Assembly: GCF_021130785.1 (NCBI RefSeq)
Contig: NC_060207.1
Coordinates: 103,776,001 to 103,840,000, forward strand
Length of the DNA: 64,000 nt
Direction: 5' to 3'
From: Homalodisca vitripennis
Lineage: Eukaryota > Arthropoda > Insecta > Hemiptera > Cicadellidae
Numbering within the stretch: the first letter of the stretch is position 1; every line of letters begins with the position of its first letter. Positions 36,506-49,082 of the stretch are shown piece by piece. Position numbers and translations under genes: made by a program. Below the pieces are notes generated by a model. The model was given only the letters and a program-made list of their open reading frames with translations. It had not been told where the DNA came from and made no database searches.

Positions 36506-38266
36506 TAGTTGAATTGATTACAAAATAGGACTGGCGCTCGGCATAGGAGAGGGAGCGACGTTGCCACGTCGACAGCGCTTGGCGTTACAGGGTACAGCAG
36601 ATCTGCTAGCCACGCGCGTTTCACTGACCGTTTATTGTGTCTTCAATTGATTATATTATTATTCTATTAATTTCTTCATTATGGTTAATATTTTTGAGTG
36701 ACTTTTGGTTATTTACACAAAATTATGATCAAGTTCACTCATGACCTTGTTTGAACTTGTGCTCATACTTTTCGTTTTGGTGTTCATAAATGAAACAAAC
36801 TCACGTAAATATTTATTTAAATAATGACATAAATATTTGGTTGCAAATTTTATTTTAAATAGGCCTAACATTAAAATTGGGTAGATAATAATTGTGATGT
36901 AATTTTAAACCAGTATTCATAAAAATGATTTAGAATATGGTTTTTAAGTGTATAGTTTTGTCGTATTTGCATGCGGAAATAGAATTCAAAATATATTCGG
37001 TTTATTTATGCTTTCTTCATGTCTGCATCAAATGGGATGTTGAATTTCTGTAGCCATTCCAATACTATGTTTGAGGATTTTCCAAATTTGGAAGAAAATT
37101 GTTTACAAACCAGCCTAAAAACTTTTCGTGGTCCATTTCTTCATGGTAATCACTCGTTTTTTTTTTCGAAGAAAAAAGTAGAAGGCTGTTTGGAATAAAC
37201 CCTTTAGTACTACCAGCGTGAAGCAATATTATTCTTCCCCCTTTACCGAGAGGTACGGACATTGTACCTTGAACAGAGTTATCTGTCCAAGCGTTTTTTT
37301 GGGAGTGGTTTGTGTTAACCCATGTCTTTGTCAATCCAGACTACTTCATCTAAATTTAAGTTCTTCATTTGACGAAGAAACCTACAGCGCCATGCAACTG
37401 CATCTGGTCTTTCAAAAAATACTTTCCGTTTCCCAACTGACTTGTACTTGAAGCCAAGTTGTTTTAAAATAAGTGAAAGAGAAGATTTGCAGCCGTTAAA
37501 TAAATCGGCATCCTTCAATGATTAAATTAGTTTTTTTTTTAATTTGGATATTGCTTTCGTCTATAGTATGCATACACATGACGGATTGCATCTTTTTGGA
37601 AATTATCCAGATTTGTAACTCGTTTCTGACGTGGTAGTTTCTTTTTGTTTGGGGTACGTACTTCTCCACTTCCTCCCTCATTAATGTTTTTCTTCTCCTC
37701 TGAACAAATTTTTACAACGGTATTTTTATTTATGCCCAGGGCCGCTGCAGTTCGTTGTACAACTTTGACAACGGGTAAGAGTGACCCATTGTTTGTTTTT
37801 TCCTCCTGGAAATATTCTTTGGCAGTGAAAACAAGTTTTCTGGCTTGAGTGCGCAGAGGTACACCACGTCCTACGTTCTGATAATGTAAACGCTTAAGAT
37901 GAATGCGCGGACGCCCACGAGATTTACAATTTGATTTTCTGCATTCATGATGTAAATATAATCATTAACTACCAGTACGAAGGTTATGAAAGTACAAAAT
38001 AGTTTGTTACACTACTGTAGGCCTAAGTCACAGCTAAGTCCTGAAAAGGACTGTTAAACAACGGTAACACCACTACAGTTGCACAGAACACGAGACAAAG
38101 TGAAACGCACGAATCGGTTGCTGGGCAGAGACTGAGACTGAGGAGTGACGTGCGGATATGAAAACGGCAACGCTGTGCGGTTTACTCGAAGCTGATTGGC
38201 TGCTCTCAGCCGTCGACCGCGCCCCCCTCCACCGGTCCCAGTCCTATTTTGTAATCAATTCAACTA
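36506..38266 (-). mobile_element. IS630/Tc1-like DNA transposon, decayed, TA-flanked
   Basis: Terminal inverted repeats start TAGTTGAATTGATTACAAAA on the left and are mirrored at the right end (...ATCAATTCAACTA). At least 31 bases pair, up to the shared AGGACTGG. TA (36504-36505; 38267-38268) flanks both ends. The length is 1,761 bases. Just inside each terminus lies a GC-rich stretch (about 36535-36620 and 38100-38245) contrasting with the AT-rich centre and with the host intron. A broken minus-strand transposase occupies the middle. Confidence 0.85.
37030..37930 (-). pseudogene. transposase pseudogene with DDE domain (IS630/Tc1-like)
   Basis: Read on the minus strand from about 37925: RGRPRIHLKRLHYQN, a helix-turn-helix-like KVVQRTAAALGINKNTVVKI (about 37700-37770), and LLLKQLGFKYKS-type DNA-binding residues (SLSLILKQLGFKYKSVGKRK, about 37415-37480). 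Then come LRQMKNLNLDEVVWIDKDMG and, after a shift, TWVNTNHSQKNAWTDNSVQG (about 37265-37330), GKGGRIILLHAGSTKGFIPN, and DYHEEMDHEKFLGWFVNNFL (about 37090-37150). This matches the DDE endonuclease found in insect and aphid genomes, where the first Asp is in 'DETWVN'; here the codon context is altered (KDMG at the break). The remaining C-terminal part with the last acidic residues is not readable. At least three frame breaks make it non-functional. Confidence 0.75.
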
Positions 38267-38268
38267 TA

Positions 38269-41230
38269 ATTATTTATATCCTAGTTGCCATAATTTGTAT
38301 TAATTCCAGTTGGTTTAGGCACGTAGTCATTCATAAATAAATATAAGCAATTTTAACATTAAATTTCGTTGTGATTTTAATATGTGATTATTTAAGTTTA
38401 AACTTAATCCTTCATTTTGTTAATACTAATTTCAATTGAATCTGTAACCAAAAGTATTCAAGTATAATGACAATTTTTCAAATATGAAACAACAAAAAAC
38501 TACAACAAAAAATATATGACAAATGTGTATAATATTTTGGGTAGTACAAGAGTAAAGACAATTTCATGTGTTAATATGATGCCATTTACTAAAAATTTAA
38601 GTTCATCTCAACATCTAAATCATGAAAGTGAGCAAAGTTAACGATTTAGTTTAGTCTTCTTCTACGGATATTCAGTACAGTCTATTCAAAGGTGTGTTGA
38701 TCATGCAGGGTAGTATTCCATGGCCAAATGTATATAAAAGTCAGAATGTACCAATATCATTTGTTGGGTATGCAGAAATAGAACTCATATATGAGTTAGA
38801 TTTCAGCAGTCCAATAGCAAATTCAACTTTTGAATTAAGGAGGCAAGCCCCATAAACTTTTATTCCATTGAGGGGAAGGTAGGTAGTTTTCATATTTTTT
38901 AATATTAGCCTATATAAGTAAAATACAGCATGACTAGAAAATGTAGACCAACATATAAAGAATTTATTAAATAGATTTAATTAACAAACAAAAATACCGG
39001 TAGTTTTCTATCAAAAACCTCTACTCATAAATTTGTATATTCTCCTTGTCCTCTACTTAGTAATGATCATAAAGTTATGTCCTTATCTTACAAGTTACGC
39101 TGTGATGTATTAAGTGAACTGTCACATTTAATGTGTCTAATCTTGTATTAGTGTATTGTTCTCTTGGAGTATCTTCGATTATGGTTCAATCTGTAATACA
39201 ACATCATAAACTAAATTGTGTGCAAATAACTATATTATTAAGCAGAAAGTAGATAACCCCAAATTTAAATACTGTCCAATTCTATTTCTGCAGAGTTATT
39301 TTATAATCATACATATTTCTATAAAAAAAGAAACCAAGATATTAAATGGGCGACTGGCTACTCTGATGTAACTTCCAAGTATCACAATTATCAGATGATT
39401 TTATCATTTTTCTCGATGGTTTTGGGGCCTTACCTCCCCTGTTTACCCCTCTGAAGTAGCCTTACAGTATTGGTAAAACCAAAATCCTTGAAGTTCAAAT
39501 CCCAAAGCAATTTTGCAATTACTATTATTTGAATTAGTTGACTATTTGATTTTGACTTTTGATTTAAACACGTCAGTTTTAAAATAAAAGTTTTATATGT
39601 AAAAATTTTGTTAAATCTCAGTCTGTTGTTAAATTTTTCATAAAGTTGTCAAGTTATCTAACTGTTACCTTATTCTTTTGTTACAATAAGTGGATCCTAA
39701 AAGGCCAATATAGTTATATAGGAGTCAAATTAATTTAAACTAACTTTTTATAAGACTTTTTACACATGAGCTCTCAATTCATGTTAGGTCACACCAACAA
39801 AAGCAATGAGTTTGGTAACTATAAGAAATTGTAATTACAATTTATAATCACAAGAAATTAGCTCAAGGTCATGTGTAAAGTTTTAATCAGATATAGGCAT
39901 CATAATGACATCATTTATGATATCAGCACTACATGATGTCATTTTAGGGCTGTGGCACACAATCTAACTGGATTATCTAAGTAACTAATTAGATCTTGAA
40001 TTTTATGAATAGTTTGAGTTGAGTGTATTGGAATCTGGTTTCCATTGTTACCTGATGTTCACCCAAACTCTTTTGTGACATAAGATTCATGTAAAAGCAA
40101 CTTTGTTAGTGAATATTGGACTTTGGCACTGAGGATAAAGTGTTCATTTAGCAATGTACCAATAAAGTCAAAACCATGTTTTGTATAGTTTGGACTCCAG
40201 AAATACTGAGGACTCTCTGGTTGTCACTGGTTATTAAACAATTAATTAATTACATTTGCAAAACACATCTTAGAAACAAAACTATACCTTTTTAACAATA
40301 TTCATCTGTCTCATAGCAACTTAAACAAACATCTCTGTATTTTGTTATATTATAACTGGTAATTAATACTTAAAAGTTGCAGCCATTACCGAGAATTTGA
40401 GAGGAATTTAACTGCAAAAGATTTCACTTTAGTTTTGGTTTAGAAAATAATCTAGTCACTCCCAGATTATACATTGGAAATCTAGCATTTAAAAAAATGC
40501 CTAATATTCTGCAGGTGACAATAAAATATCTTAAAATTTAAGTTTTAAAATACTCAATTTTATTTTTTTTACGTCTCTTTAGACAGTACACAATATCTGA
40601 CTAGTATATCATTAATACATTAGCACATGTACAGCTAGAAATTACCTTATAATGTTACCTTTTGGTTATGACTATGTTATGTGCATAGAAATGTAAAATT
40701 CATATTTTTTAAATAAAAGTTATATTTGCTGATTTACTGGGGAGAGTAGAATTTTAGTTTATCTTAGATTTAAAGTTTAAAAATTAATTGTATAAAAAAT
40801 CTAAATTTACGTAATAAAAAAAACTTTCCCATTTAGTAGATATCAAATTAACGATATTAACACGTTATTAAATCTTCATCCATTCCCACATTCAGTTATT
40901 TAGTGGGAAGCATCATTATAAACCTTATGCACCAACCTTGTGTAGGAGATGGAGTTCACCTGTTATACCAAAAACTCCTATATTCAGCCTCAATACTTGA
41001 TCAGGACTAAAATAGGCTCACTGACATCTCTTATCTTAACACCCTTCTAACATGCATTAGAATTTACCAGCTAAATCTAAACCAGCCTGTAATTCTATGT
41101 CAATTATAAAACATGTTAATTGGAAATACTCCAATTTCACAGCAATCCTGTTTTACAAAATAAGTAAGAGTTGCATCAGTAAATGTTTTAATTTTAAAGC
41201 TGGATTGTAAATAAACTAACTTCGCCAGAT
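38269..41230. other. AT-rich intron 2 sequence
   Basis: About 3 kb in which no exon, transposon end or tandem repeat was recognised. Confidence 0.5.
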
Positions 41231-41273
41231 ACCCTGTGTTGCTGGTCTACTATGGCTAATATCCAAATTATAC

Positions 41274-41540
41274 TTAACACATTCACGATGATGTGTACCC
41301 CATTGGGTTCACATGATATTTCACAACTGCCGGTATATACCCAGTCTGGTACACATTGGGCTTTCATAAAGCGCTTCATGCCCCCGATGGGGTACACAAT
41401 GCTTTGCATTTTTATTGTTTGCCTGTCTGGGTGGTTTATTAAATTTGATCCTGCGCTAAAAATTATATCAGACTATCGTGTACCCCATCAGGCACACGAT
41501 TGCCTAATTTTTTTAGGTACCTCTTGGGGTACATGGAGAC
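41274..41540. repeat. cluster of GTACCCC/GGGGTAC motifs, possible DNA-transposon end
   Basis: Within about 260 bases the motif GTGTACCCCAT or its reverse occurs at about 41293, 41390 and 41480, with related GGTACACATTGGG and TTGGGGTACATGG. One forms a short palindrome-like unit (atcgtgtacccc...cacacgat). It begins next to TTAA (41273-41276) followed by CACATTCACG, reminiscent of piggyBac-like termini, but no matching inverted end was found. The class is uncertain. Confidence 0.35.
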
Positions 41541-41619
41541 ACATTGAAAAAACATATTGGAATAATTTGTTTGTGCAAAATTGCAAATCCTGCATACTTT
41601 TCTCGTTATAATGAGACAT

Positions 41620-43080
41620 TTAACGTAAAAAAATAAATAGTTTTTTTACATTATTATTGAAAAATTCAACGGCATATGAAAAAGTTCAGTAATTAGCCAA
41701 TATCATGAACTCTCTAAACTGTATTCTTTTATTTCAAAGTATTATTTAGGTTATATTTTTTTTAATTTACCTGTACATCACATTTTTTTAATGTTGTGCT
41801 CTTACATTAAATCATGCAAGAATTTCAATTAGCTGTTAGATATAATATACTTACTCACAAATGTTCTCAGGCTTAAATATTTTATTATAACATCAAATAA
41901 AGTTTAATTGTCACAAAATAACCAGGTTAACTCTGAATAGCAATTTACACAAAAATTTAATTTGTGCTATTAAGGATAACACCTAGTTCTCACAATCTTG
42001 CCTTATCTTAAGTCTACATTATTGTGCTGCAATCTACAGAAAGATAAACACCTTTGTTACTTCAGTGTTAAAACAACATGCTTGAGTTTATCTGACATTA
42101 TACTTGTTTGAAAAATCGCTCTTAAATACATTAATTTTTTGTTATTAAAATTACCTTATACTATTAATTATTAAGTATACAGTATCACAACATTATCAAT
42201 ATTAAGTTTCAATATATGTAAATTACAATTTAGAACTACTTTTAAGTTTAATAACATTGTTGATTGATGGGTTGTTTTTATCTGTAGACCCATAGAATAA
42301 AACCTACCTAATAAAGAAGTATTGGGATTATGTTTTCTTATTATAATGAAACATATTTGACTATGATGTAACATTACTTATTATACTGTTACAACATATA
42401 AAATACTATTTCAGTAATGATTTTACAACAGATATATTGACATTATTGTTGCACTTTACTAAGCTATTAAATTGAATTTCAAATTGCATAAGTACGAGTA
42501 ATATACATTATCTAACTTATTGTTACAAATGTTCATAATACTACTAACATTTAAACATCTAGTCTCCAAAACCAATAATTACAATTAGTTGGTGTTACAG
42601 AAATTAAAAGTAATATTGGATTTTTTATTTATCTACTTATTTTAGAATTATTTCCTTATTATTGTTAATATTTGATTTATATTATGGAGGTGAATTTTGG
42701 CTGCTTTCAAGCTCGGTAATACATATCCTGATTGTATAATTTTAAACTATGAATTATACATTTAATATAACTCTGGCATTTATTAAAAACATTGCTTGTT
42801 TGGAAAGAAGACTGTTCTCTGGTACAATTTACTCTAAGTAAATAGGAATGTTTGGTTGTATGCAAAATAAACAAATAAATAACTTCATATACAGATTTTT
42901 TTTATATTCCAGCATGAAATCTAAAAAATCTGTTGATTTTTACAAAGATTGTTTGTAAAATACATATTCATTCAACTGGTACATAATACTAAAAAGGGGT
43001 TAAGAAACAACATTTTCAATGGAAAATGAAATATGATGAAACCTAATCTGTACACATATTCAAGGACAAATTACATTACA
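41620..43080. other. AT-rich intron 2 sequence
   Basis: Nothing recognised apart from AT-rich low-complexity DNA. Confidence 0.5.
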
Positions 43081-43085
43081 GTTTT

Positions 43086-43368
43086 GTTCAAACCATTTAC
43101 ACCTGTGTATGTGTGTGCTGATCTTGTATGGTTGTTACTAACAAACAATTGACTTTAGGTAGTAACAATTCTGGACTTCTCTGACTTATTACAATAATTA
43201 TAGCACTGTTCAAACCATGTACACCTGTGTATGTGTGTGCTGATCTTGTATGGTTGTCACTAACAAACCATTGACTTTAGGTAGTAACAATTCTGGACTT
43301 CTCTGACTTATTACAATAATTATAGCACTGTTCAAACCATGTAGACATGTTGATCACCTATGGTTGTC
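43086..43368 (+). repeat. 122-base tandem repeat, 2.3 copies
   Basis: The unit starting GTTCAAACCAT(g/t)TACACCT recurs at 43086, 43208 and 43330. The first two copies differ at only a few positions (for example ttg ttact versus tgtcact; acaaaca versus acaaacc); the third is partial, decaying after about 40 bases. The near-identity suggests a recent duplication. Each unit contains TGTGTATGTGTGTGC. Confidence 0.92.
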
Positions 43369-43554
43369 ATTGGTTGTTGCGGTTAATAAAAAATTTAATT
43401 GACTAATTTTGTATTCAATTTAAAATCCTAAATCTGCCCATTCATTGACTGTTGGGTGGAACAAAGTTTGCCGGGTCTGCTATTTAAATGACAATGTTAC
43501 TATTTATCTTTAGGTATAAATTTAAAGACTGATATAAAACCCATTTTAGTTCAT

Positions 43555-44160
43555 TTTTTCACAGAAGTAGGCTTCTCTGATCTGTGTTATAAAGATTTTC
43601 TTGATTGGGAAACAATGCAATTTGAAAAATGGAACAAAAAATACTAAGAATAAGGTAAATAACAATGGTCATAAATATAAACTTTTTAACTTATTTCTTG
43701 ATTGTGGCAACAAGGCATACTCAACATTAGCGTCAGAAATATATTTCACTCAAACTAGTAGTTGTCATAGACGTGCAACGCCAACTAAATTGTGCGCAAA
43801 GCAGCAGGTAACTGCTAGCAGTGCAGATATAAGAGACGATGTAATTTAACTTTAATTTACATTTAAAGACAGTAATGAAACATAAATTAGTTGTATTTTG
43901 ACAAAAGTGGGCTTCTCAAAGCTGTGTATGAATAGATATATATCGTCTTGATCAGGAAAGAGGCAAAATCAGCTTTGGAATACAAAATACTAAGAGTAAA
44001 TTACAATGACCATAAATATACACTTTTAAACATAATTTCTTGGTCGTGGGAAGAAGGCAAACTCAACACTGGTATCAGATATAATTCGCTTGAATGAGAA
44101 GTGTTTAAACAGGTGCAAAACTTACATGATCGTGTGTGAAACCACACATAATTGCTAGTT
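43555..44160 (+). repeat. ~340-base direct repeat, two diverged copies
   Basis: Copy 1 begins near 43560 (agaagtaggcttctctgatctgtg) and copy 2 near 43900 (aaaagtgggcttctcaaagctgtg). Both continue through aatactaagaataag/aatactaagagtaa, caatg(g/a)(t/c)cataaatata and atttcttg(a/g)t(t/c)gtgg to (c/g)aa.aaggca.actcaaca. Divergence is moderate. No open frame is shared. Confidence 0.75.
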
Positions 44161-44169
44161 ATGAAATAA

Positions 44170-45220
44170 AAATGAAGCAAAATACAGTTTGATATTCAGA
44201 GTTCAACCAACACATAATGAGTTGCGGTAATTTCTTGGTTTTGTCCGATGCCACTAACCAAAATAGATGATACCACAACTACAGACAGAGTGGACTATTT
44301 TAGTCAGGCCTGTACTCGGACACGATACACACATGCACGCATCCATGGTCATCGGAGATTGATATCATTATGAGTGATTGTAGTCTATAGTGATATTGTA
44401 ATTATAGGAATCATTGTTTATCTTAACATGGAACAACACTCAGTGAATAACACATTTTGATGCATTAGCTTGGAAACCGTTTACAAAATGTGAGTAGATA
44501 GGTTATCAATATAATTAAATATGCATATATCTTTTATATTATTTATCAGTATTCACCCAACATAAATTAACAGCAAAATTATCATGGTTTTATTGCTTTT
44601 ACAAGACTTAAAGTTTCTTTCATTGGTTTTAATTCAGGAAATGTTTCATAATTAATAATTTAAAATGACCCTTACATTTGAAATAAATTCATGGTTATTC
44701 ATGTTTTCATATTTTATACCAATAAAAAAATAACATCAGTATAACTGGTGAAATATAATAATTATGACATGTAAGTAATCTTAGTCGAGATGCATGTGTA
44801 AGAACTACTTCAAGCATTGCAAAAGATCATTATCTTAATTAAAAAATTAAATACCATAAATACCTGACGCTATTAAGATACCAGTAATATGAATACCAAG
44901 ATTACATATACACAATATGTTAACATTTTCTGTAAATTACAAACATTATACATTATTATATTATACTATAACATTATTTATGTCTTAAACTTAAAATTAT
45001 ATCTTTCTATGATCTTTTAAGATAAAAAAGTAGCAATTTAGGTTTTAAACTAATGATTGCACATTTTACAACTCCCATAAAAACTGTGTTTTCACAAACA
45101 TATCATTTGCCAGATTACAATCAAAATTGTTTAATATTTAAACACATCACACAGTGAGGAATTAAATATTATTAATAATAATATTTAGGTGACACTTTCT
45201 AGAATCACAGCCAGTGTCAA
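44170..45220. other. AT-rich intron 2 sequence
   Basis: No exon or element recognised. Confidence 0.5.
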
Positions 45221-45236
45221 ACCAAGGTAGTTATAT

Positions 45237-45650
45237 ACTCAGTGTAACAGACGTCACAAAGCATACAACTTAATGGATCTAATTAATGACACTACTATTG
45301 TATAACACAAACAGTCCTTGTGTAAACTATCCATGCCATTGATCAGAATAACACTACCCATCCTGAAACTGAGTCAGTTTTACACAGTATCTTATACATC
45401 ACAGAGCATACAATTAAATGAATCTAATTGATTAATGACATTGCTATAGTATAACATAATCAGTCCTTGTGTAAACTATGCAAGACATTGATCAGAATAA
45501 CTCTGATGAGAATAACACTACCCATTCTAAAACTGAGTGGTTATACACTGCATCTTAGACATCACAGACCACACAATTAAATGGATCTAATTAATTGATA
45601 CTATTATTGTATAACATGTTCACTCCTTGTGTTAACTATGCATAGCTATT
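45237..45650 (+). repeat. ~160-base tandem repeat, about 2.6 copies
   Basis: Ordered blocks recur three times: acatcacag(a)(g)ca(t/c)acaa(t/c)taaatg(g/a)atctaatt, tataaca.....cagtccttgtgtaaactatgca and tgatcagaataac...actaccca(t)..t(g)aaactgag. Starts are at about 45250, 45398 and 45560. The second unit carries an internal partial duplication (gaataactctgatgagaataacac). Confidence 0.85.
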
Positions 45651-47880
45651 TTTTTTTTTTTGTAAACACAAAATTGGAGAAATTTGTATTCATGCAACAT
45701 TATGTTTCCTTAAACCTATAAAATGATAATGTGTAATAATTCATAGATTTGTCTCTCAGGAGGATAAGCACAATACCTAGCACCTAACATTTTGATAGCT
45801 TAAAATATCTTGGAACCATTTCTTGTTTGAATTTTTACAGGTAAATTTCTCTTCTTAACATTTTCATTGTGCATTTGCTGATAAATATCTGACCTTTAAA
45901 TCACTAATTGTTTATTAAGTGTCTAGAGGTTCTTACATTTATGAATCGTCCAATTATTTTTCTTCAGTTTCTTTTTTATACCAGTTTTTAAATATCAACC
46001 TTTTTGTTTCTTTATCTTTTTGGTTCCAAAGTATAGCTTCTAGATTTCTTTATGTGTTTTAATTCTCTTGATAAAGATTAAGTATTTATGTTAATAAATG
46101 TTTTACAAACAATATTTCTGAAGTGGTGATCTCTTTACTTTAATTTTGTATCAATAACTCTTAGAAGTGCTTATTAACTTTAGCTACATTCATATATCAA
46201 TCCCCTAAACAGGCAAAGTTAAATATTCTTAATTTTGGTATAAATTAGAAATGAAAGGTAAGCATAATATACTACCAACACTTTTAAAACATTTGGTTGG
46301 ATACATTCGAGTGGACTACAGTACCAATCAGTCAGATGATGTTTCTGGATTTATATTGCACATTTCAATTCAAATAAAAAGCTTTGTAAGGTTCACCACC
46401 AATACAACAAAATTTGAAAAAGTTCCACATTAATCAGATTTTAAAGATAAACATTATTGCAATAAAATTTAATGTACAATATTATATTTAATAAATAAGG
46501 AAGTTTGCAATTTGAATATTAGAAGTATCAAAGCAAAAGATTCTCTTCCTGATTCTGAATACATTATTGGCTGCTGAGAACGTAAAAATGTGTAGCTTTT
46601 ATTGCAAGATCAAAAAAATTGCAAAAATTGAACCAAAATATAAAATTAAATAACATGTCTTTTATAATTTAAACATAATTTGAGTTAAACCAATTAAATA
46701 AGTGGTCCAGTCAAACAAAAGCAAACTTATTACAATAGAGTTATTGTCAAACATTCACAACATTGTTATTTGAAATACATTAGATATCACAGCATAATCT
46801 GGCACCTTTTTTCCAATATGGATTTTTTCACACTTTTAGAATCTTCCTTGTATCCCTGGGAATATAAGATATTTAGTTTATATTGGTCTTAGTATTGCAA
46901 TAGTTAAAAGACAAACAATAGATCATAATAAAACGATACTGCTTGGCACGAAACATGCAATCGACTACAAGTAGTATGGTGGTTAGGTTGTTGGCAAGTG
47001 TTTCATTGTTGTGACCTCATCTTGGCTAACTTATTTTTACATTTTACAAGATGCTACAACTATGCAATGTGTATCAACAAAATAACTCAAGTGTTTGACT
47101 ATCCTGACTCTTTATTATTACTGTAAGTAACATAAACCAAATTTATTAAGAAGGATATAGCTAGGCAGGGATACACCATTTAACTTATAGGAAAAACTAA
47201 AGAATATACATATAGATATGTATTTTGAGAAGAGAGTAAGAGAAGATGCAGTTATGTCCCCAATACAAAGCCCTTCACATTTGCTTCAAGAAGAAAGATG
47301 TATGTAAGTTTTATTTCATCTTATGTTTCCCTAAACAATGATTGTACCATCACTGTTAAGACTGAATGAGTCACTTTGAGGTTTTGATACTTTAATCCTT
47401 CACAACATAAAAATCATCAAACACACTCATTGGGAAGTTAATTGTATCTACTAAATCATACACAAGGCTGACTATTCTGTTTCCACTCATGTTTTCCTAT
47501 ATAACTAATTCAATAATTCTTACATATTTTTGTATTGCTCTTCTAGTTATTAAACTAACTTGTAGTTCTTCCACAGAGCACACTACATTAATAGTATTAT
47601 TATATAAAATTTATTTTTCTTCTTTTGATTGAGGATACAATTTTTTACTATAACTTAAAATCTTATACCATATATCTTAGTTACATGCTTTCAATTCAGT
47701 TTGTTTGAACTGGTTGAATGTGAAATTGTTCTTTTTATTTTCTCTTTTACATTGTAGCTTCTTTTCTTTATCTTTCATTAAAAATTATATGTTTAAGCTC
47801 ATAAGTTATTGTAAGTGAATTAAAAAATTTTGTTTATATTTTATAATAGAGTATAAGTATGTTAACAATTTACATGTTTT
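45651..47880. other. AT-rich intron 2 sequence
   Basis: A 12-base T run follows at about 45650. No exon or identifiable element was seen across 2.2 kb. Confidence 0.5.
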
Positions 47881-47899
47881 TGTATTCAACTATTGTATA

Positions 47900-47995
47900 T
47901 TTGCTGTAAATGATATGAGGTTGAGTGGTAGAGAGGGCTTTACAGCCCTAACTCTGCCTCTTTAATAAAGGCTTTTTCATTTAATTTCAATTGAG
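47900..47995 (+). repeat. LINE 3'-end-like fragment
   Basis: 'gttgagtggtagagagggct' followed by 'ttacagccctaactctgcct' and an AATAAAGG signal resembles the 3' UTR tail of jockey/CR1-like elements by memory. No coding part precedes it. Low confidence. Confidence 0.25.
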
Positions 47996-48258
47996 GTGGT
48001 AGCTGTAATAAGGGCCTTAGGAGAAAACTGTGTTTTGAGAAAGCTAAAAATTTTCAGTTTTGTGACATTAATATGCATTACTTTTAAGTTTAAGATGTTG
48101 TATTTAAAAAGTAACTTATATTATTGTTAAAGTAAGAAATTAAATATTAAATGAACCTGTTTTATTGCTTGAAAGCAGTGTTAAAAATATTTGGGTTATG
48201 GGCCCATCTGTAGAACAAAAACTTTCTTGTTTGTTTCCAGTTCTATAGAAGAAGGACC

Positions 48259-49074
48259 TAGTGATGGGAGAATCGAATAGTATTCGAATACAGCCAGAGT
48301 ATCAAAATGAATTCGAATACTTTTGAAATGAATACAATTTCTCTGGAAGAATTGAATTCAAACCTGGAGTATTCGTTTATTCTGACAGATAGTATTCAAA
48401 TAAAATATCCAAGAGCTGTATTCGTATTCATATGAGGTTTAAAATGAATACATATTCATTTGAAGAGAATATGTATTCTATTCAAAGAGACTTTGAAAAG
48501 AATAATTTAGGGGAGATTCATAATTTGAAAATATAATTACAAATTTTAATACTTGAAAAAATGTATAATTAATTGTATAATTATTAAATTTAAAAATACA
48601 TATTATTTAAGAGTTACAGTTCTAAGCAATAAAGACAAATATGAATATTTATTTTATATTGTTGTGTAAAAACAAAATATTATTGAGGTTTTCTACCTTC
48701 AGTCTATTTCTACGGTAATTAGTGACAAGACCTGCTGTGGAAAATAGTCTTTCAGACGGAACTGAAGTAGCAGGTAACAAAGATATTTCTTTTGAAGTTC
48801 GTATATCATGGGTATGACTTGTTTATACGAAGCACCAAAAGCCAAAGTATTCGAATACATATTCGAATACAGTGGTGAATTCGTGACAAACAAGTGAAAT
48901 AACCCAGGAACAATAGATTGCGGGAAAGAAGTAAGACAGGTCTAGACCGGTCTGTTAGAAACGTTCAGCTGAACTTGTATTTGAATACAAGTATTCGAAT
49001 ACATATTCGAATACAGGGGTGAATTCGAAATCACTGTATTCGATTCTTTAAAGTATTCGATTCTCCCATCACTA
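48259..49074 (-). mobile_element. hAT-family element remnant with 8-base target duplication
   Basis: Perfect 21-base inverted ends (TAGTGATGGGAGAATCGAAT...) sit between direct copies of GAAGGACC (48251-48258 and 49075-49082), the 8-base duplication typical of hAT. The length is 816 bases. Near both ends, GTATTCGAATAC-type palindromes and their halves recur many times (about 48270, 48305, 48850, 48860, 48995, 49005), likely transposase-binding subterminal repeats. The centre keeps part of a minus-strand transposase. Non-autonomous, but the intact ends and duplication suggest a fairly young insertion. Confidence 0.93.
48680..48800 (-). pseudogene. hAT transposase C-terminal (dimerisation) fragment
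   Basis: The minus strand reads KEISLLPATSVPSERLFSTA, followed by GLVTNYRRNRLKVENL. The 'PaTSvpSERlFStaG...RnrL' signature is the hallmark of the C-terminal hAT dimerisation domain. No upstream DDE or BED-finger region is present. The fragment was kept when the element was internally deleted. Confidence 0.88.
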
Positions 49075-49082
49075 GAAGGACC

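Noticed and set aside
41252..41611. 119-codon plus-strand open frame
   Set aside because: It overlaps the GTACCCC repeat cluster on both strands and reads as repeat-derived; no known protein pattern.
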